Assembly: GCA_016710235.1 (NCBI GenBank)
Contig: JADJLG010000001.1
Location: forward strand, 3,399,501 to 3,463,500
Direction: 5' to 3'
DNA: 64,000 nucleotides
From: Saprospiraceae bacterium
GTDB taxonomy: Bacteria > Bacteroidota > Bacteroidia > Chitinophagales > Saprospiraceae
Shown one piece after another: positions 9,393 through 19,168 of this stretch. The notes beneath the pieces are model-generated. The model made no database searches and had not been told where the DNA came from. It saw nothing but the letters and a program-made list of their open reading frames with translations. Made by a program: the position numbers and the translations under genes. Within the stretch, counting starts at the first letter, position 1. Each line of letters opens with the position of its first letter.

Positions 9393-12300
9393 ATGAAAAT
9401 CACTCCATTCAAAATAGTTATTTTCAGTTGCTTCTTTCCATTATACTTGAATGCGATTCCTACTGCAACTGCCCCTTCTGATATAGTATTGAGTTGTAAA
9501 CAAAACGTTGATTTACAATTGATGAAATCCAATATGGGATCGCCATATGGCAATATAGTATTAGATATATCGGATCAAAGGACTATCGTTACAAAAGACA
9601 TCGTCTGTGAACAATACTGTCATGCAAACAAATACACTGGTTACCCTGGAGGAATGAGTGGGTCGAATTCTGTTCCAGACAGAGCTTGTTCTTACTATGA
9701 ATCTTTGTTTGACCCATTACATCCTCATAACATTTTTATTCTTGACTGGGGTAAAGATGGAATAGCTTCCAGCTCAAAACCTCTTAAAATTAAAATCACG
9801 ATTACTGATCAACGTAAGTGCAACCAGGGCCTCATTATAAGAAATTTTAATGTATCTGATCAGGATGGAGCCGTAAACGTTCAACAATTTATTTGGATAG
9901 TTCAATGTGACCCATACAATGTAAGTGAAGAATACTGCAATGACACATTAAAAAGTGACATAGTTTGGCCTCCTGGAGTTTGCGACCAAAAACCAATTCG
10001 CTTACACTCTTGCATCTCTTCATTTGAACCGAGCAATCCGGAATTGGGTGAACCTAAGATCGTAGAAAACACTTCAAATTGTAGTATGATCAGCATTACA
10101 TTTTCTGATGAATTATATAATATTCAATCAGACTACTGTTTCAAAATTGATAGAAAATGGCTGGTCATTGATTGGTGCCAATATGATCCCCTGATCAATC
10201 CAAGTATTGGGAGATGGGAAAAAATACAAACCATTGAAGTTGAAGATAATCATGGACCTTCTATCAATTATCCAGACTCTATTCATGTCGAGGAAAGTAA
10301 TTCCAATTGTTTAGGATACATTAAAATGACAGTGCCAGGGTTATCGGATGATTGCTCAAAAGTAATCACATATACTTTTGAATCTTTCACCGGCAATGTC
10401 ACCGGGGACCAAAACACTGGATATACAATCACAAATTTACCAAAAGGCTATCATACAGTTTCACTGATTGCGCAAGATGTCTGTGGAAATAAAACTACTA
10501 AAAAGGTAGTTTTGTCAGTAACGGTAGCAAGACCAAGTCAAATTTCATGCATACAGAATTTAAATCTTAGTTTAAATGGTTTACTAAATTCATCAATAAA
10601 CGGATTATCCATTTCCGCAGATGATATAACCATCACTTCTAATGATTCCTGTAATACAACATTTTACAAAAAAATAATAAGACAGGAGCAATTACAAAAA
10701 ACACAAAATGGTTCAAATGTTGATCAAGCATTTAGTAACTGTACTGAATTTCTAAAAGACGACGACCGTAGCACTCAGGGGCATCAAATTTATTTTGACG
10801 ATTCCACTTATGTATGTTGCAATGATATATTTTCAGAGATAACAATGATACTCAGAGTTTTCACCACAGATCCCGGAGAAGGTCCGATATTGCCTGAGAG
10901 AATGAATGATAGCTCTGGAGATTTATATGGAAAATTCACAGACTGCATTACCAATGTTCAGATAGTAAATGCCATCGATCCTGAGGTAGTAGCTCCTCCT
11001 GATATCGTAGTCAGCTGCGAATTTAAATTTGACATTACTAAATTAAAGGATGCGAATGATCCAACATTTGGTAAAATTGTGAATAATCCATTTTTAAGAG
11101 AAAAAGTATTCACACATGATATAGTATGTAAAGCTTTTTGCGAAAACAATAAAAGAAATGGATATCCAGGAAAAATAGATTCGACCATTTCACCCAAACC
11201 TGTATCCAATATGGCATGTGATCACTATTATCAGCTTTATGATACCACCAATAAAACAAAAAAATACATGCCAGAATGGGGATTAGACGGTTATGTAACA
11301 GGAAATTGTGCAATGCTGCCACATATTACGGTTAAGGACGAAAGAGTTTGCGGTACCGGTAAAATAACTCGAACAATAACTAGTTATGGTAAAGGGAATA
11401 CTCCTATCTCTGACAGCCAAACAATTTGGGTTATTGATTGTGTCCCGTTTTCTTTTACCCCTCAAGGCAGAAGTTATTCCATATCTTCTTGTGCACCAAA
11501 CAGTGATAGTATTGTAAAATTCATCTTCAATATTGACTCAGCCAACATTGACTGCACATTTTTATCTGCTGATTATCAAGATACATATAAAACTCTTCCG
11601 GATAGCAATTATTGTTATGTTGTGTATAGGAATTGGAAGGTAATTGACTGGTGCCAATTTAATCCAAAGATACCTGAAATCGGCATTTGGGAATTTACGG
11701 ATACAATTGCAATAAAGGACTTAATCAAACCAACATGCAAATTTAATATAGGTACTTGTCATGAAATTGATTCAATATCAACTTCCGGACAGGAATTTCA
11801 TCAGATTGATTTGCTATTATCCGTCCTTGATAATTGCACAGTACCGGATTTTATTCGATTAGAATACTCTATCGATTTATTTAATGATGGATCGGTAGAT
11901 TGTAGGGTTGGGCCTTTGACTATGAGAGAATTTAAAAATGGTATTAAACCTCAATTTTCGACAAACCTATTTGCAATCAATAATAATAATCCATTTGACG
12001 CCAGTGGGCAATATCCGGTTGGTGATCATATATTAAGCGTGGTAGCAACGGATGGTTGTGGGAATGTAGAATCCAAAAACTTTAGCATTCAAAATATGAT
12101 TGACTCGATCAATCCTACTCCATTTTGTCAGAGCCAAACTATTACAATACCAATGCCTCCAAGCGGTTGTCTCACATTGTGGGCAGTAGATTTCAATTTA
12201 GGTTCATTTGACAATTGCACAGCCAAAGATGAATTAATATATTACTTTGATAAAAAAGAAAAGACCGTATCTACTGAATTTTGTTGTAAAAATTTAAAGA

Positions 12301-12701
12301 TAAAATCTAATCAAGCTGAATTAGATACTGTCTTAAAAATTTGGGTCGAAGACAGGTCAGGAAATTCAGATTTTTGCAATGTCAAAGTCAGAATTGTAGA
12401 TCTTATTAATTACTGTGATCCTTTATCTATAGACAAGCCAATACTTCGATATGAGTTGGAGTTTTTTCCAAATCCAACTGAAGGGCAAGTTACGATCAGA
12501 AAATCAAATGTTGATCTCATTATACAAGACATAAAAGTAGTAAACACTTTAAATGGTTTATCTCATTTTGAAACCAGTGGATTTACTGCAAAAGAAAATG
12601 AGATAAAATTATATTTAGACGATATTCCTGCAGGTGCTTATTATATTCAGCTCCAAACGAACAAAGGTCAAATGACCAAGAAGATAGTAAAAATGCAATA
12701 A
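9393..12701 (+). CDS. Secreted HYR-like cysteine-rich protein with T9SS type A sorting domain
   Basis: An 1102-residue protein with a signal peptide (about residues 1-21), Cys-rich beta-sandwich modules similar to HYR repeats, and a C-terminal sorting domain (PNPTEGQVTIRK ... DIPAGAYYIQL ... KKIVKMQ). The first 170 residues after the signal and residues about 530-690 are related: both contain PSDIV/PPDIV-SC, DIVC-(6-8)-C-NK, GYPG and a WG-DG motif, so the protein contains an internal duplication. Two DWCQ-containing segments follow each copy. Secretion is through the type IX system, leaving it on the cell surface or released. It is the last gene of the sigma-factor operon, 19 bases after the barrel protein. 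Likely an adhesin or surface-matrix component. Confidence 0.8.
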   Translation: MKITPFKIVIFSCFFPLYLNAIPTATAPSDIVLSCKQNVDLQLMKSNMGSPYGNIVLDISDQRTIVTKDIVCEQYCHANKYTGYPGGMSGSNSVPDRACSYYESLFDPLHPHNIFILDWGKDGIASSSKPLKIKITITDQRKCNQGLIIRNFNVSDQDGAVNVQQFIWIVQCDPYNVSEEYCNDTLKSDIVWPPGVCDQKPIRLHSCISSFEPSNPELGEPKIVENTSNCSMISITFSDELYNIQSDYCFKIDRKWLVIDWCQYDPLINPSIGRWEKIQTIEVEDNHGPSINYPDSIHVEESNSNCLGYIKMTVPGLSDDCSKVITYTFESFTGNVTGDQNTGYTITNLPKGYHTVSLIAQDVCGNKTTKKVVLSVTVARPSQISCIQNLNLSLNGLLNSSINGLSISADDITITSNDSCNTTFYKKIIRQEQLQKTQNGSNVDQAFSNCTEFLKDDDRSTQGHQIYFDDSTYVCCNDIFSEITMILRVFTTDPGEGPILPERMNDSSGDLYGKFTDCITNVQIVNAIDPEVVAPPDIVVSCEFKFDITKLKDANDPTFGKIVNNPFLREKVFTHDIVCKAFCENNKRNGYPGKIDSTISPKPVSNMACDHYYQLYDTTNKTKKYMPEWGLDGYVTGNCAMLPHITVKDERVCGTGKITRTITSYGKGNTPISDSQTIWVIDCVPFSFTPQGRSYSISSCAPNSDSIVKFIFNIDSANIDCTFLSADYQDTYKTLPDSNYCYVVYRNWKVIDWCQFNPKIPEIGIWEFTDTIAIKDLIKPTCKFNIGTCHEIDSISTSGQEFHQIDLLLSVLDNCTVPDFIRLEYSIDLFNDGSVDCRVGPLTMREFKNGIKPQFSTNLFAINNNNPFDASGQYPVGDHILSVVATDGCGNVESKNFSIQNMIDSINPTPFCQSQTITIPMPPSGCLTLWAVDFNLGSFDNCTAKDELIYYFDKKEKTVSTEFCCKNLKIKSNQAELDTVLKIWVEDRSGNSDFCNVKVRIVDLINYCDPLSIDKPILRYELEFFPNPTEGQVTIRKSNVDLIIQDIKVVNTLNGLSHFETSGFTAKENEIKLYLDDIPAGAYYIQLQTNKGQMTKKIVKMQ

Positions 12702-12722
12702 TAGTAATTGAAATAGATACCT

Positions 12723-12745
12723 GGGTGAATCCAAGCGTTTCACCC
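12723..12745 (+). terminator. Possible terminator of the sigma-factor operon
   Basis: The stem GGGTGAA at 12723-12729 pairs with TTCACCC at 12739-12745 around a 9-base loop, 21 bases after the last stop. The downstream tract is only moderately T-rich, so efficiency is uncertain. Confidence 0.45.
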
Positions 12746-12928
12746 TGATGTAAGGTTGGGTTTTATTAAGACAGTCCTGTTTAACTATCCAATAAAATAC
12801 TCTTAGAAAGTTTAAATATATATAGCTAATTGTTAAACAATGCTAGAATGAATATTCACCTCGATTTTTAGATTTAAATTTAGATTATATTTGCAGATCC
12901 AAATTCACTTAGTAAGCCATTCGAGCAA

Positions 12929-15037
12929 TCATTTATCTTCATCAGCTTCTTTCAGGTATTTGTAAGTTTCGTATTGTGATTGAATCTTTCTTTTGGTATC
13001 AGACTTCCTGTATTGATTAAAGAAGCCCTCGTTGATGTTGCGTGCTTTCACATTGTCCTCCCATTGAATTTCCAGAATATCTATAATTTGTTTTTTAACT
13101 TCAGAATCAAACAAAGGAAATGCCAACTCAATTCTAAAATGCAGATTCCTTACCATCCAATCAGCTGAAGAAATGTATAGTAGCTCCTCACCTCCCCGGT
13201 GGAACCAATAGCATCTACCATGTTCCAAATACCTGTCCACAATACTGATACCATCTATATTTTCACTCATGCCTTCTTTCCCCGGAACAATGCAACATAT
13301 TCCTCGAACGATTAGTCTGATTTTAACGCCTGCGTCAGCGGCTTCATATAGCAAGTCTATTATTTCGTGATCCTGAAGACTATTGAGTTTTAGGAAAATG
13401 GCAGCTTTCCTGCCTGCCAAAGCTTCTGTTTTCTCAAATTCAATCATTGACCTGAGATCATCATTCATATTAAACTGGCCTACGAGCAAGTGTTTGAAAT
13501 TTGCAGAAGGCAACTTTGTATTTTCCAAAAATCCAAACAATCTTACTACCTCTGAAGTATATCTTTCGTCAGCTGTAAACAAACCATAATCACTGTAAAC
13601 TTTTGCAGTCATTTCGTGAAAATTTCCGGTGCTCAAGTAAGCATAATGCTTGAGTTCACCATCAATCTTCCTGCTGATGAGTGCGCATTTTGCATGTACT
13701 TTTAGGCCTGGAAAACTGTACTTCACTTTTACTCCATGCCTTTCCATTTCTTCGCCCCACGCAAGATTTGCCGCTTCATCAAATCTTGCCTTTACCTCAA
13801 TAAATACAAATACATTCACTCCTCGCTGGGCAGCCTCGATCAACGCATTCATAATGCGCGATTTTTTAGCTACACGATATTGTGTAATTTTAATTTGTGT
13901 AACATTGGTATCCTTTGCAGCTTCTTCAAAAAAACGAATAACCGGCTCATAGTCATGGTATGGAAAGTTGAGCAAGTGATCTTTAAATGCAATTTTTTGG
14001 AAAAAATCAATTCCCTGACCCATTAAGGCCTTATATTTTAATGGCTTAAATACTTTATTTTTTAAATTTTTATTTTTGAAATCAGGAAAATTAAAAAAAT
14101 CAAAATTATTATGGTACCTTCCTTCAGGTGTCAAATCCATTTTTTTAATTTCCAATAAATCCAGAAAATATTCCAACATTTCTTTCGGCATTGCATCATC
14201 ATATACCAATCGGGATGCAGGACCTACGTTTCTTTTGACCAGACTTTTTTTAATTTTTTCCAAAAGATCTCCACTGAATTCATCTTCGATGTACAACTCC
14301 GCATCGCGCGTTAATTTTATTGAATATGAATCGATAACAAAATATCCTGGAAACAAAAAACTCAATGAATGTCTAACAATATCATCCAATATAATCACAT
14401 CATGCCGCCCTTTTATCGAGGGCAGTTCCACAAATCGAGGCAAATGATCTGAGGGAATTTTAACTACTGCATATTGCGTTCCTTCCTCAAGTTCACCTGG
14501 TTGGGTTTTTGCTTTAAGGACAACGGTTAGATATAATTCGGAATTATTAAAAAAGGGTCGAATCCTTTTTTGAACCAACAAAACAGGTTGAACAAATGGC
14601 AATAGATTTTCTTGAAAATAATCTTCAATAAATTTATTTTGCGTGGCATTAAGTTCATTCTGTTTGAGTAAGTAAATTTGCTGAAGACGAAGTTCAGGTA
14701 TTATTTCCTTCTCGAAAATATTATTAAACTCATTCAGCTGTTGATTTACAATTTTGTAAAGCAACTTTAGAGTAGCATTTGGATCGTATTCCAGTTTACT
14801 CTTGGTCTTCCTACCTAGCTTTTTAAGGTTTCTGTGGTGTGCTACCCGAATTCGAAAAAACTCTCCAAGATTAGAGGAATAGATGGCTAGAAAACGGATA
14901 CGCTCCAACAAAGGATTAAATGGATCTTTTGCCTCCTGCAAAACTCTGTAATTGAATCCAAGCCAACTCACATCTCTATCCCTATACTCAAATTTGGGAA
15001 CAGGTTTATGATTCTCTAAAATATGATTGTTTTCCAT
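12929..15037 (-). CDS. ppk1: Polyphosphate kinase 1
   Basis: PPK1 builds polyphosphate from ATP. The product is about 702 residues from the chosen start (MENNHILEN; a longer start at 15061 adds 8 residues). The N-terminal domain has RDVSWLGFNYRVLQEA and IYSSNLGEFFRIRV. The phospholipase-D-like catalytic half has the LKVHAKCALI segment with the phosphorylated His near residue 450, STGNFHE and later SSADWMVRNL. All family motifs that I look for are present and the length is normal. It stands alone; a phosphate-related partner is not visible nearby. Confidence 0.95.
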   Translation of the reverse strand: MENNHILENHKPVPKFEYRDRDVSWLGFNYRVLQEAKDPFNPLLERIRFLAIYSSNLGEFFRIRVAHHRNLKKLGRKTKSKLEYDPNATLKLLYKIVNQQLNEFNNIFEKEIIPELRLQQIYLLKQNELNATQNKFIEDYFQENLLPFVQPVLLVQKRIRPFFNNSELYLTVVLKAKTQPGELEEGTQYAVVKIPSDHLPRFVELPSIKGRHDVIILDDIVRHSLSFLFPGYFVIDSYSIKLTRDAELYIEDEFSGDLLEKIKKSLVKRNVGPASRLVYDDAMPKEMLEYFLDLLEIKKMDLTPEGRYHNNFDFFNFPDFKNKNLKNKVFKPLKYKALMGQGIDFFQKIAFKDHLLNFPYHDYEPVIRFFEEAAKDTNVTQIKITQYRVAKKSRIMNALIEAAQRGVNVFVFIEVKARFDEAANLAWGEEMERHGVKVKYSFPGLKVHAKCALISRKIDGELKHYAYLSTGNFHEMTAKVYSDYGLFTADERYTSEVVRLFGFLENTKLPSANFKHLLVGQFNMNDDLRSMIEFEKTEALAGRKAAIFLKLNSLQDHEIIDLLYEAADAGVKIRLIVRGICCIVPGKEGMSENIDGISIVDRYLEHGRCYWFHRGGEELLYISSADWMVRNLHFRIELAFPLFDSEVKKQIIDILEIQWEDNVKARNINEGFFNQYRKSDTKRKIQSQYETYKYLKEADEDK

Positions 15038-15222
15038 TTGATTTGAATAGTACGACACCAACCCTTTCTACTTCAAATATGAGCATATAGCCCTATTTGA
15101 TCATATCAGATCCAAAGGTGAAGTTGAACGACAAAAATACCAGTTTTATTCTGAATGGGTCGATTTGGTTCAATGATTCCTTCATCGGAAGCGATCTAAA
15201 AGATCCTTCGAATCTTTTCCTT

Positions 15223-15240
15223 TATATTTGTTTACTTTCG
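15223..15240 (+). promoter_or_regulatory. Candidate promoter of tpiA
   Basis: Two overlapping matches to the Bacteroidota -7 box, TATATTTG at 15223-15230 and TACTTTCG at 15233-15240, lie 19-36 bases before the tpiA start. The second is better placed for a short leader. The -33 element is not clear. Confidence 0.4.
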
Positions 15241-15258
15241 CAGAACCAAAGTTAGTTT

Positions 15259-16026
15259 ATGGAAAGATCTAGAATTGTTGCAGCAAATTGGAAGATGAAT
15301 GTCCTTCCTTCCGAAGCCAAGACACTTGCAGGGCAGGTTGCTCGAGCTCTTCCTATAAAAAATGTTGAAGTGATCATATGCCCACCGTTTACACACTTGT
15401 TTTCACTCATGCCTTTTCAATCAGAGAGTTTGAAAATTGGTGCGCAAAACTGCAACGAAAATCTTTTCGGAGCCCATACCGGAGATATTTCTGCTCAAAT
15501 GTTAAAAGATCTCGGTTGTAGCTATGTCATCATTGGTCATAGCGAAAGGAGAGCACGTCAAAGCACAGAAAATGCAAGAATTTCAGCAAAAATCCACGCT
15601 GCTTTGCAAGCAGGATTAAAACCTATCTATTGCTGTGGCGAAGGTCTCCCTATCAGGGAAAAAGAAGCTCATATAGAATTTGTGAAGGACCAGCTGGAAT
15701 CAGATCTTGCCACACTCCAAAAAGAACATATTGAGGAAATTGTTATCGCTTATGAACCTGTTTGGGCAATCGGGACCGGAAAAAATGCCAGTCCGGAACA
15801 AGCTCAAGAAATGCATGCTTCCATCAGAAAATGGCTTAGTGCTCGCTTTGGCAATGATTTAAGCATTCAGACACAAATACTGTATGGAGGGAGCGTGAAA
15901 GCTGTAAATGCTCTAGCTTTGGCTAAGCAAAATGACATTGATGGTTTTTTGGTAGGTGGGGCGAGTTTGAATGTAGATGAATTTATTAAGATCGTTCATT
16001 CAGTTTCTGAGAGTGCGAACGATTGA
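15259..16026 (+). CDS. tpiA: Triosephosphate isomerase
   Basis: Interconverts dihydroxyacetone phosphate and glyceraldehyde 3-phosphate in glycolysis. The 255-residue protein has the substrate-binding AANWKMN (about residues 8-14), the catalytic His in IIGHSERR (about 94-101), the catalytic Glu in AYEPVWAIGTGK (about 166-177, including the mobile loop) and the phosphate-binding YGGSVK near 213. The length is normal. Its 3' end overlaps the convergent purE by 41 bases, so transcripts of the two genes are complementary there. Confidence 0.97.
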   Translation: MERSRIVAANWKMNVLPSEAKTLAGQVARALPIKNVEVIICPPFTHLFSLMPFQSESLKIGAQNCNENLFGAHTGDISAQMLKDLGCSYVIIGHSERRARQSTENARISAKIHAALQAGLKPIYCCGEGLPIREKEAHIEFVKDQLESDLATLQKEHIEEIVIAYEPVWAIGTGKNASPEQAQEMHASIRKWLSARFGNDLSIQTQILYGGSVKAVNALALAKQNDIDGFLVGGASLNVDEFIKIVHSVSESAND

Positions 16027-16498
16027 GTTCCTCGTCTTTATTCAATACCATTTTTTTCATTTCATCTTTATACTTCACCATTTTTTCAGACAGCTGTTTG
16101 TCTGCGACAGAGAGTATTTGGACAGCGAGCAGGCCGGCATTTTTGGCAGCGTTGAGTGCAACTGTTGCAACTGGTACGCCACCGGGCATTTGCAAGATAG
16201 ACAATATACTGTCCCAACCGTCCAAAGATTGCTTTGATTTTACAGGTACCCCTATTACAGGAAGAGAGCTTGCCGATGCTACCATTCCAGGGAGATGAGC
16301 AGCACCTCCGGCACCTGCTATAATCACCTTCAGTCCACGGTCCATGGCTGTATGCGCATACTCGAGCATAGCTTCTGGTGTACGATGGGCAGAGATGATT
16401 CTCAGTTCATATGATACGGCAAAGTGATCCAGAATTTCAGCTGCTTCCCGCATGATATGCAGGTCAGAATCTGACCCCATTATTATTCCAACTTTCAT
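15986..16498 (-). CDS. purE: N5-carboxyaminoimidazole ribonucleotide mutase PurE
   Basis: Converts N5-CAIR to CAIR in purine synthesis. Class I PurE signatures are visible: GSDSDLHIM near residue 8, ISAHRTPEAM near 40, and GAGGAAHLPGMVAS near 70. The 170-residue length is normal, with a short charged tail in the part that overlaps tpiA. It follows purK directly: the purK stop and the purE start touch. The pair is therefore an operon for the two-step conversion of AIR to CAIR. Confidence 0.96.
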   Translation of the reverse strand: MKVGIIMGSDSDLHIMREAAEILDHFAVSYELRIISAHRTPEAMLEYAHTAMDRGLKVIIAGAGGAAHLPGMVASASSLPVIGVPVKSKQSLDGWDSILSILQMPGGVPVATVALNAAKNAGLLAVQILSVADKQLSEKMVKYKDEMKKMVLNKDEELNRSHSQKLNERS

Positions 16499-17662
16499 TT
16501 AATTTGTTTCAGAAGATATGACACGAAGTGTTTGTTTTACCCAATTCGCTTTAGACTTCATGGCAGCCAAATCCGTGCCAGTTATAGTCACATGTCCCAT
16601 TTTCCGATGAGGCTTAGTATGTGTTTTTCCATAGAGGTGAATGTGCACATGGGGATCTATCATAACCTCGTCCATTCCTATATACTGTGCCAATCCTGTA
16701 TGGCCTTCTGAACCCAGCAAATTGATCATTATAGATGGACCTGATGCTTCGGTTGATCCAAGAGGAAGGCCACAAATTGCCCGGAGATGGTTCTCAAATT
16801 GGCTTACACTACCGTCATCAAGAGTATGGTGGCCACTGTTATGAGGTCGAAGCGCTATTTCATTAATCCAAATGGAGCTGTCCTTGTTCCAGAACATCTC
16901 CACTGCTAGCAATCCGACATGTTCTAGCTTTGCTGATAATGAGAGAGCTATGGCTTTAGCTTGAAGAGCGAAATCAGGAGGCAGGTCTGCAGGACAAACC
17001 AGAAATTCAACCATGTTTCCTTCCGGATGAAAGTCCATGGATACCGGCTCGTAAACCACTTGCCGTCCCAATGCATCTCTACAAACGATGACACTGATTT
17101 CGGTGACGATTTGAGCGATGGCTTCAACTATGCATGGACCTTCAAGAAGATCTTGAAGATCCTCTTCTGATCGAACTATCTTAACTCCTCTCCCATCAAA
17201 TCCTCCTTGTCTTTTTTTCTGCACAAATGGAAATTGTATCAAAGAACTTTCCAACAAGATTTTGATATCTGCTTTGCCATTGACCGGAAAAAATGGTGCT
17301 GAATCAAATCCTGAAGCTAAAAAATATTCTTTCTGCCTCAGTTTGTCCACCACAATGCGCAGTATAGAAGCTTGTGGATAAACATTTACTCCTTGGATTT
17401 CTAAATCCTCCAAAGCCTCAAGGAGAATATCTTCTCTTTCGATAGTAAGCACTTTACAGCCTTCGGCGAAACTTAAAATATCAGCTTTCTTGCAAAAATC
17501 ACCCAATACAAACTGAGAGCAAACACCAGAAACAGGAGCATCAATCACCGGATCCAAAAACTTAATATTCAAATCCAGTCGCATCGCTTCCATTGCCAAC
17601 ATCTTTCCTAGTTGACCGCCACCTAAAACACCAATCGTAAAAATTGAAGGAGAGAAAACCAT
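16499..17662 (-). CDS. purK: N5-carboxyaminoimidazole ribonucleotide synthase PurK
   Basis: An ATP-grasp enzyme that carboxylates AIR with bicarbonate and ATP. It begins with the N-terminal fold TIGVLGGGQLGKMLAMEA (about residues 8-25). The ATP-grasp loop is VQKKRQGGFDGRGV (about 145-160) and the metal-binding segment is INEIALRPHNSGHHT (about 265-280). The 387 residues match the family. First gene of the purK-purE pair. Confidence 0.96.
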   Translation of the reverse strand: MVFSPSIFTIGVLGGGQLGKMLAMEAMRLDLNIKFLDPVIDAPVSGVCSQFVLGDFCKKADILSFAEGCKVLTIEREDILLEALEDLEIQGVNVYPQASILRIVVDKLRQKEYFLASGFDSAPFFPVNGKADIKILLESSLIQFPFVQKKRQGGFDGRGVKIVRSEEDLQDLLEGPCIVEAIAQIVTEISVIVCRDALGRQVVYEPVSMDFHPEGNMVEFLVCPADLPPDFALQAKAIALSLSAKLEHVGLLAVEMFWNKDSSIWINEIALRPHNSGHHTLDDGSVSQFENHLRAICGLPLGSTEASGPSIMINLLGSEGHTGLAQYIGMDEVMIDPHVHIHLYGKTHTKPHRKMGHVTITGTDLAAMKSKANWVKQTLRVISSETN

Positions 17663-17788
17663 CTATTCTGTATAAAATAATTACAAAGCTCATGAATATC
17701 GCTCATACAATTGAACTTTAGTCATCAGCTTATTTCAAAACAAGTCATTTACCAAGGATGTTTATCATATATTCATTGATGAAGCAAT

Positions 17789-19129
17789 ATGCAAAAAACT
17801 CTCTTTAAAAATGCAAAAATCGTTAATCGCTCACAAATTCGGGAAGCGGACCTTCTCGTCAAAGGAGAAAAAATAGAGAAAATAGCAAGCGACATTTCTG
17901 ACCCTCAGGCCAAGGTTATCGATTTACAAGGTCTGGCGCTTATCCCCGGATGCATAGATGATCAGGTGCACTTCAGAGAACCCGGACTCACCCATAAAGC
18001 GACAATAAAAACTGAATCTGCTGCTGCAGTTGCGGGCGGTGTCACCTCGTTTATGGAAATGCCTAATACCCAACCTCAGGCAACAAGCCAGGTTTTATTG
18101 GAACAAAAATATCAAATAGCAGCTGCCGAATCACATGCTAACTTCAGTTTTTATATGGGAACCACCAATGAGAACTACGATGAAGTGATGAAGACTAATC
18201 TGGAAAATGTTTGTGGATTGAAAATTTTTATGGGTTCATCCACAGGGAACATGCTCGTTGATAAATTGGAAGTTTTAGAAAAAATATTTTCCTCATTCCC
18301 TGGATTGATTGCAACCCATTGTGAAGATGAAAACACGATCAAACGGAATTCTGAACTCTTTCTTGAGCAATATGGGTCTCAGTTATCGGCTCAACATCAT
18401 CCACTCATCAGGAGTCGTGAAGCCTGTTTGATTTCTTCCAAAAGCGCTGTAGAGCTGGCAAAAGAACATGGAACTCGTCTACACGTATTACACATCAGTA
18501 CCGCTGAAGAGTGCAAACTCTTTGAACCTGCTTTGGATTTGTCCCAAAAGAAAATCACAGCTGAAGCCTGTGTCCATCATATGTACTTCTGTGATGATGA
18601 TTATGAAAGATTAGGTAACCTCATAAAATGTAATCCTGCGATAAAATCCAGACATGACAGAATTGCAATCTTTAACGCTTTGGAATCCGGAAATATAGAT
18701 GTCATAGCTACTGATCATGCGCCTCATACTCTCCAAGAGAAAACTCAAAACTATCTTCAATCGCCTTCCGGTTTGCCACTCGTGCAGCACTCTCTCTTGC
18801 TCGCTTATACAACCGCAAAGAAAAATCAAAGAGACCTTACTTGGGTAGTCCAAAAAATGGCTCACAATCCTGCCATCTGCTTTAAACTAAGAGGTAGAGG
18901 TTTTCTTGATGAGGGCTATTATGCCGATTTGGTGGTGTTTGACCCTGATGGCACTACTCAGATCAGAAACAGTGATGTGCTGTACAAATGTGGCTGGACA
19001 CCTTTGGATAATGATTACCTGAAAGGGAAAATTATGTCTACATGGGTAAATGGTCAATGCGTTTGGGATGGCAGGAACATAATATCTGCTCAAACTTCAA
19101 AAAGGTTGGTTTTTGGATTCAATGTATAA
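17789..19129 (+). CDS. pyrC: Dihydroorotase
   Basis: Catalyses the cyclisation of carbamoyl-aspartate in pyrimidine synthesis. A 446-residue class I amidohydrolase with the N-terminal metal-site segment DDQVHFREPGLTHKA (about residues 54-68), EMPNTQP, the LHVLHIST segment (metal His, about 230), and ATDHAPHTLQEK (metal Asp, about 306). The first metal motif reads QVH where many members have HVH, so the first His ligand is Gln here. I recall this variant from other Bacteroidota enzymes, so it is probably not inactivating. It stands alone. Confidence 0.93.
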   Translation: MQKTLFKNAKIVNRSQIREADLLVKGEKIEKIASDISDPQAKVIDLQGLALIPGCIDDQVHFREPGLTHKATIKTESAAAVAGGVTSFMEMPNTQPQATSQVLLEQKYQIAAAESHANFSFYMGTTNENYDEVMKTNLENVCGLKIFMGSSTGNMLVDKLEVLEKIFSSFPGLIATHCEDENTIKRNSELFLEQYGSQLSAQHHPLIRSREACLISSKSAVELAKEHGTRLHVLHISTAEECKLFEPALDLSQKKITAEACVHHMYFCDDDYERLGNLIKCNPAIKSRHDRIAIFNALESGNIDVIATDHAPHTLQEKTQNYLQSPSGLPLVQHSLLLAYTTAKKNQRDLTWVVQKMAHNPAICFKLRGRGFLDEGYYADLVVFDPDGTTQIRNSDVLYKCGWTPLDNDYLKGKIMSTWVNGQCVWDGRNIISAQTSKRLVFGFNV

Positions 19130-19168
19130 TATTTTGTATGTTTGACACTTACATAAGCAGTTTAATCC

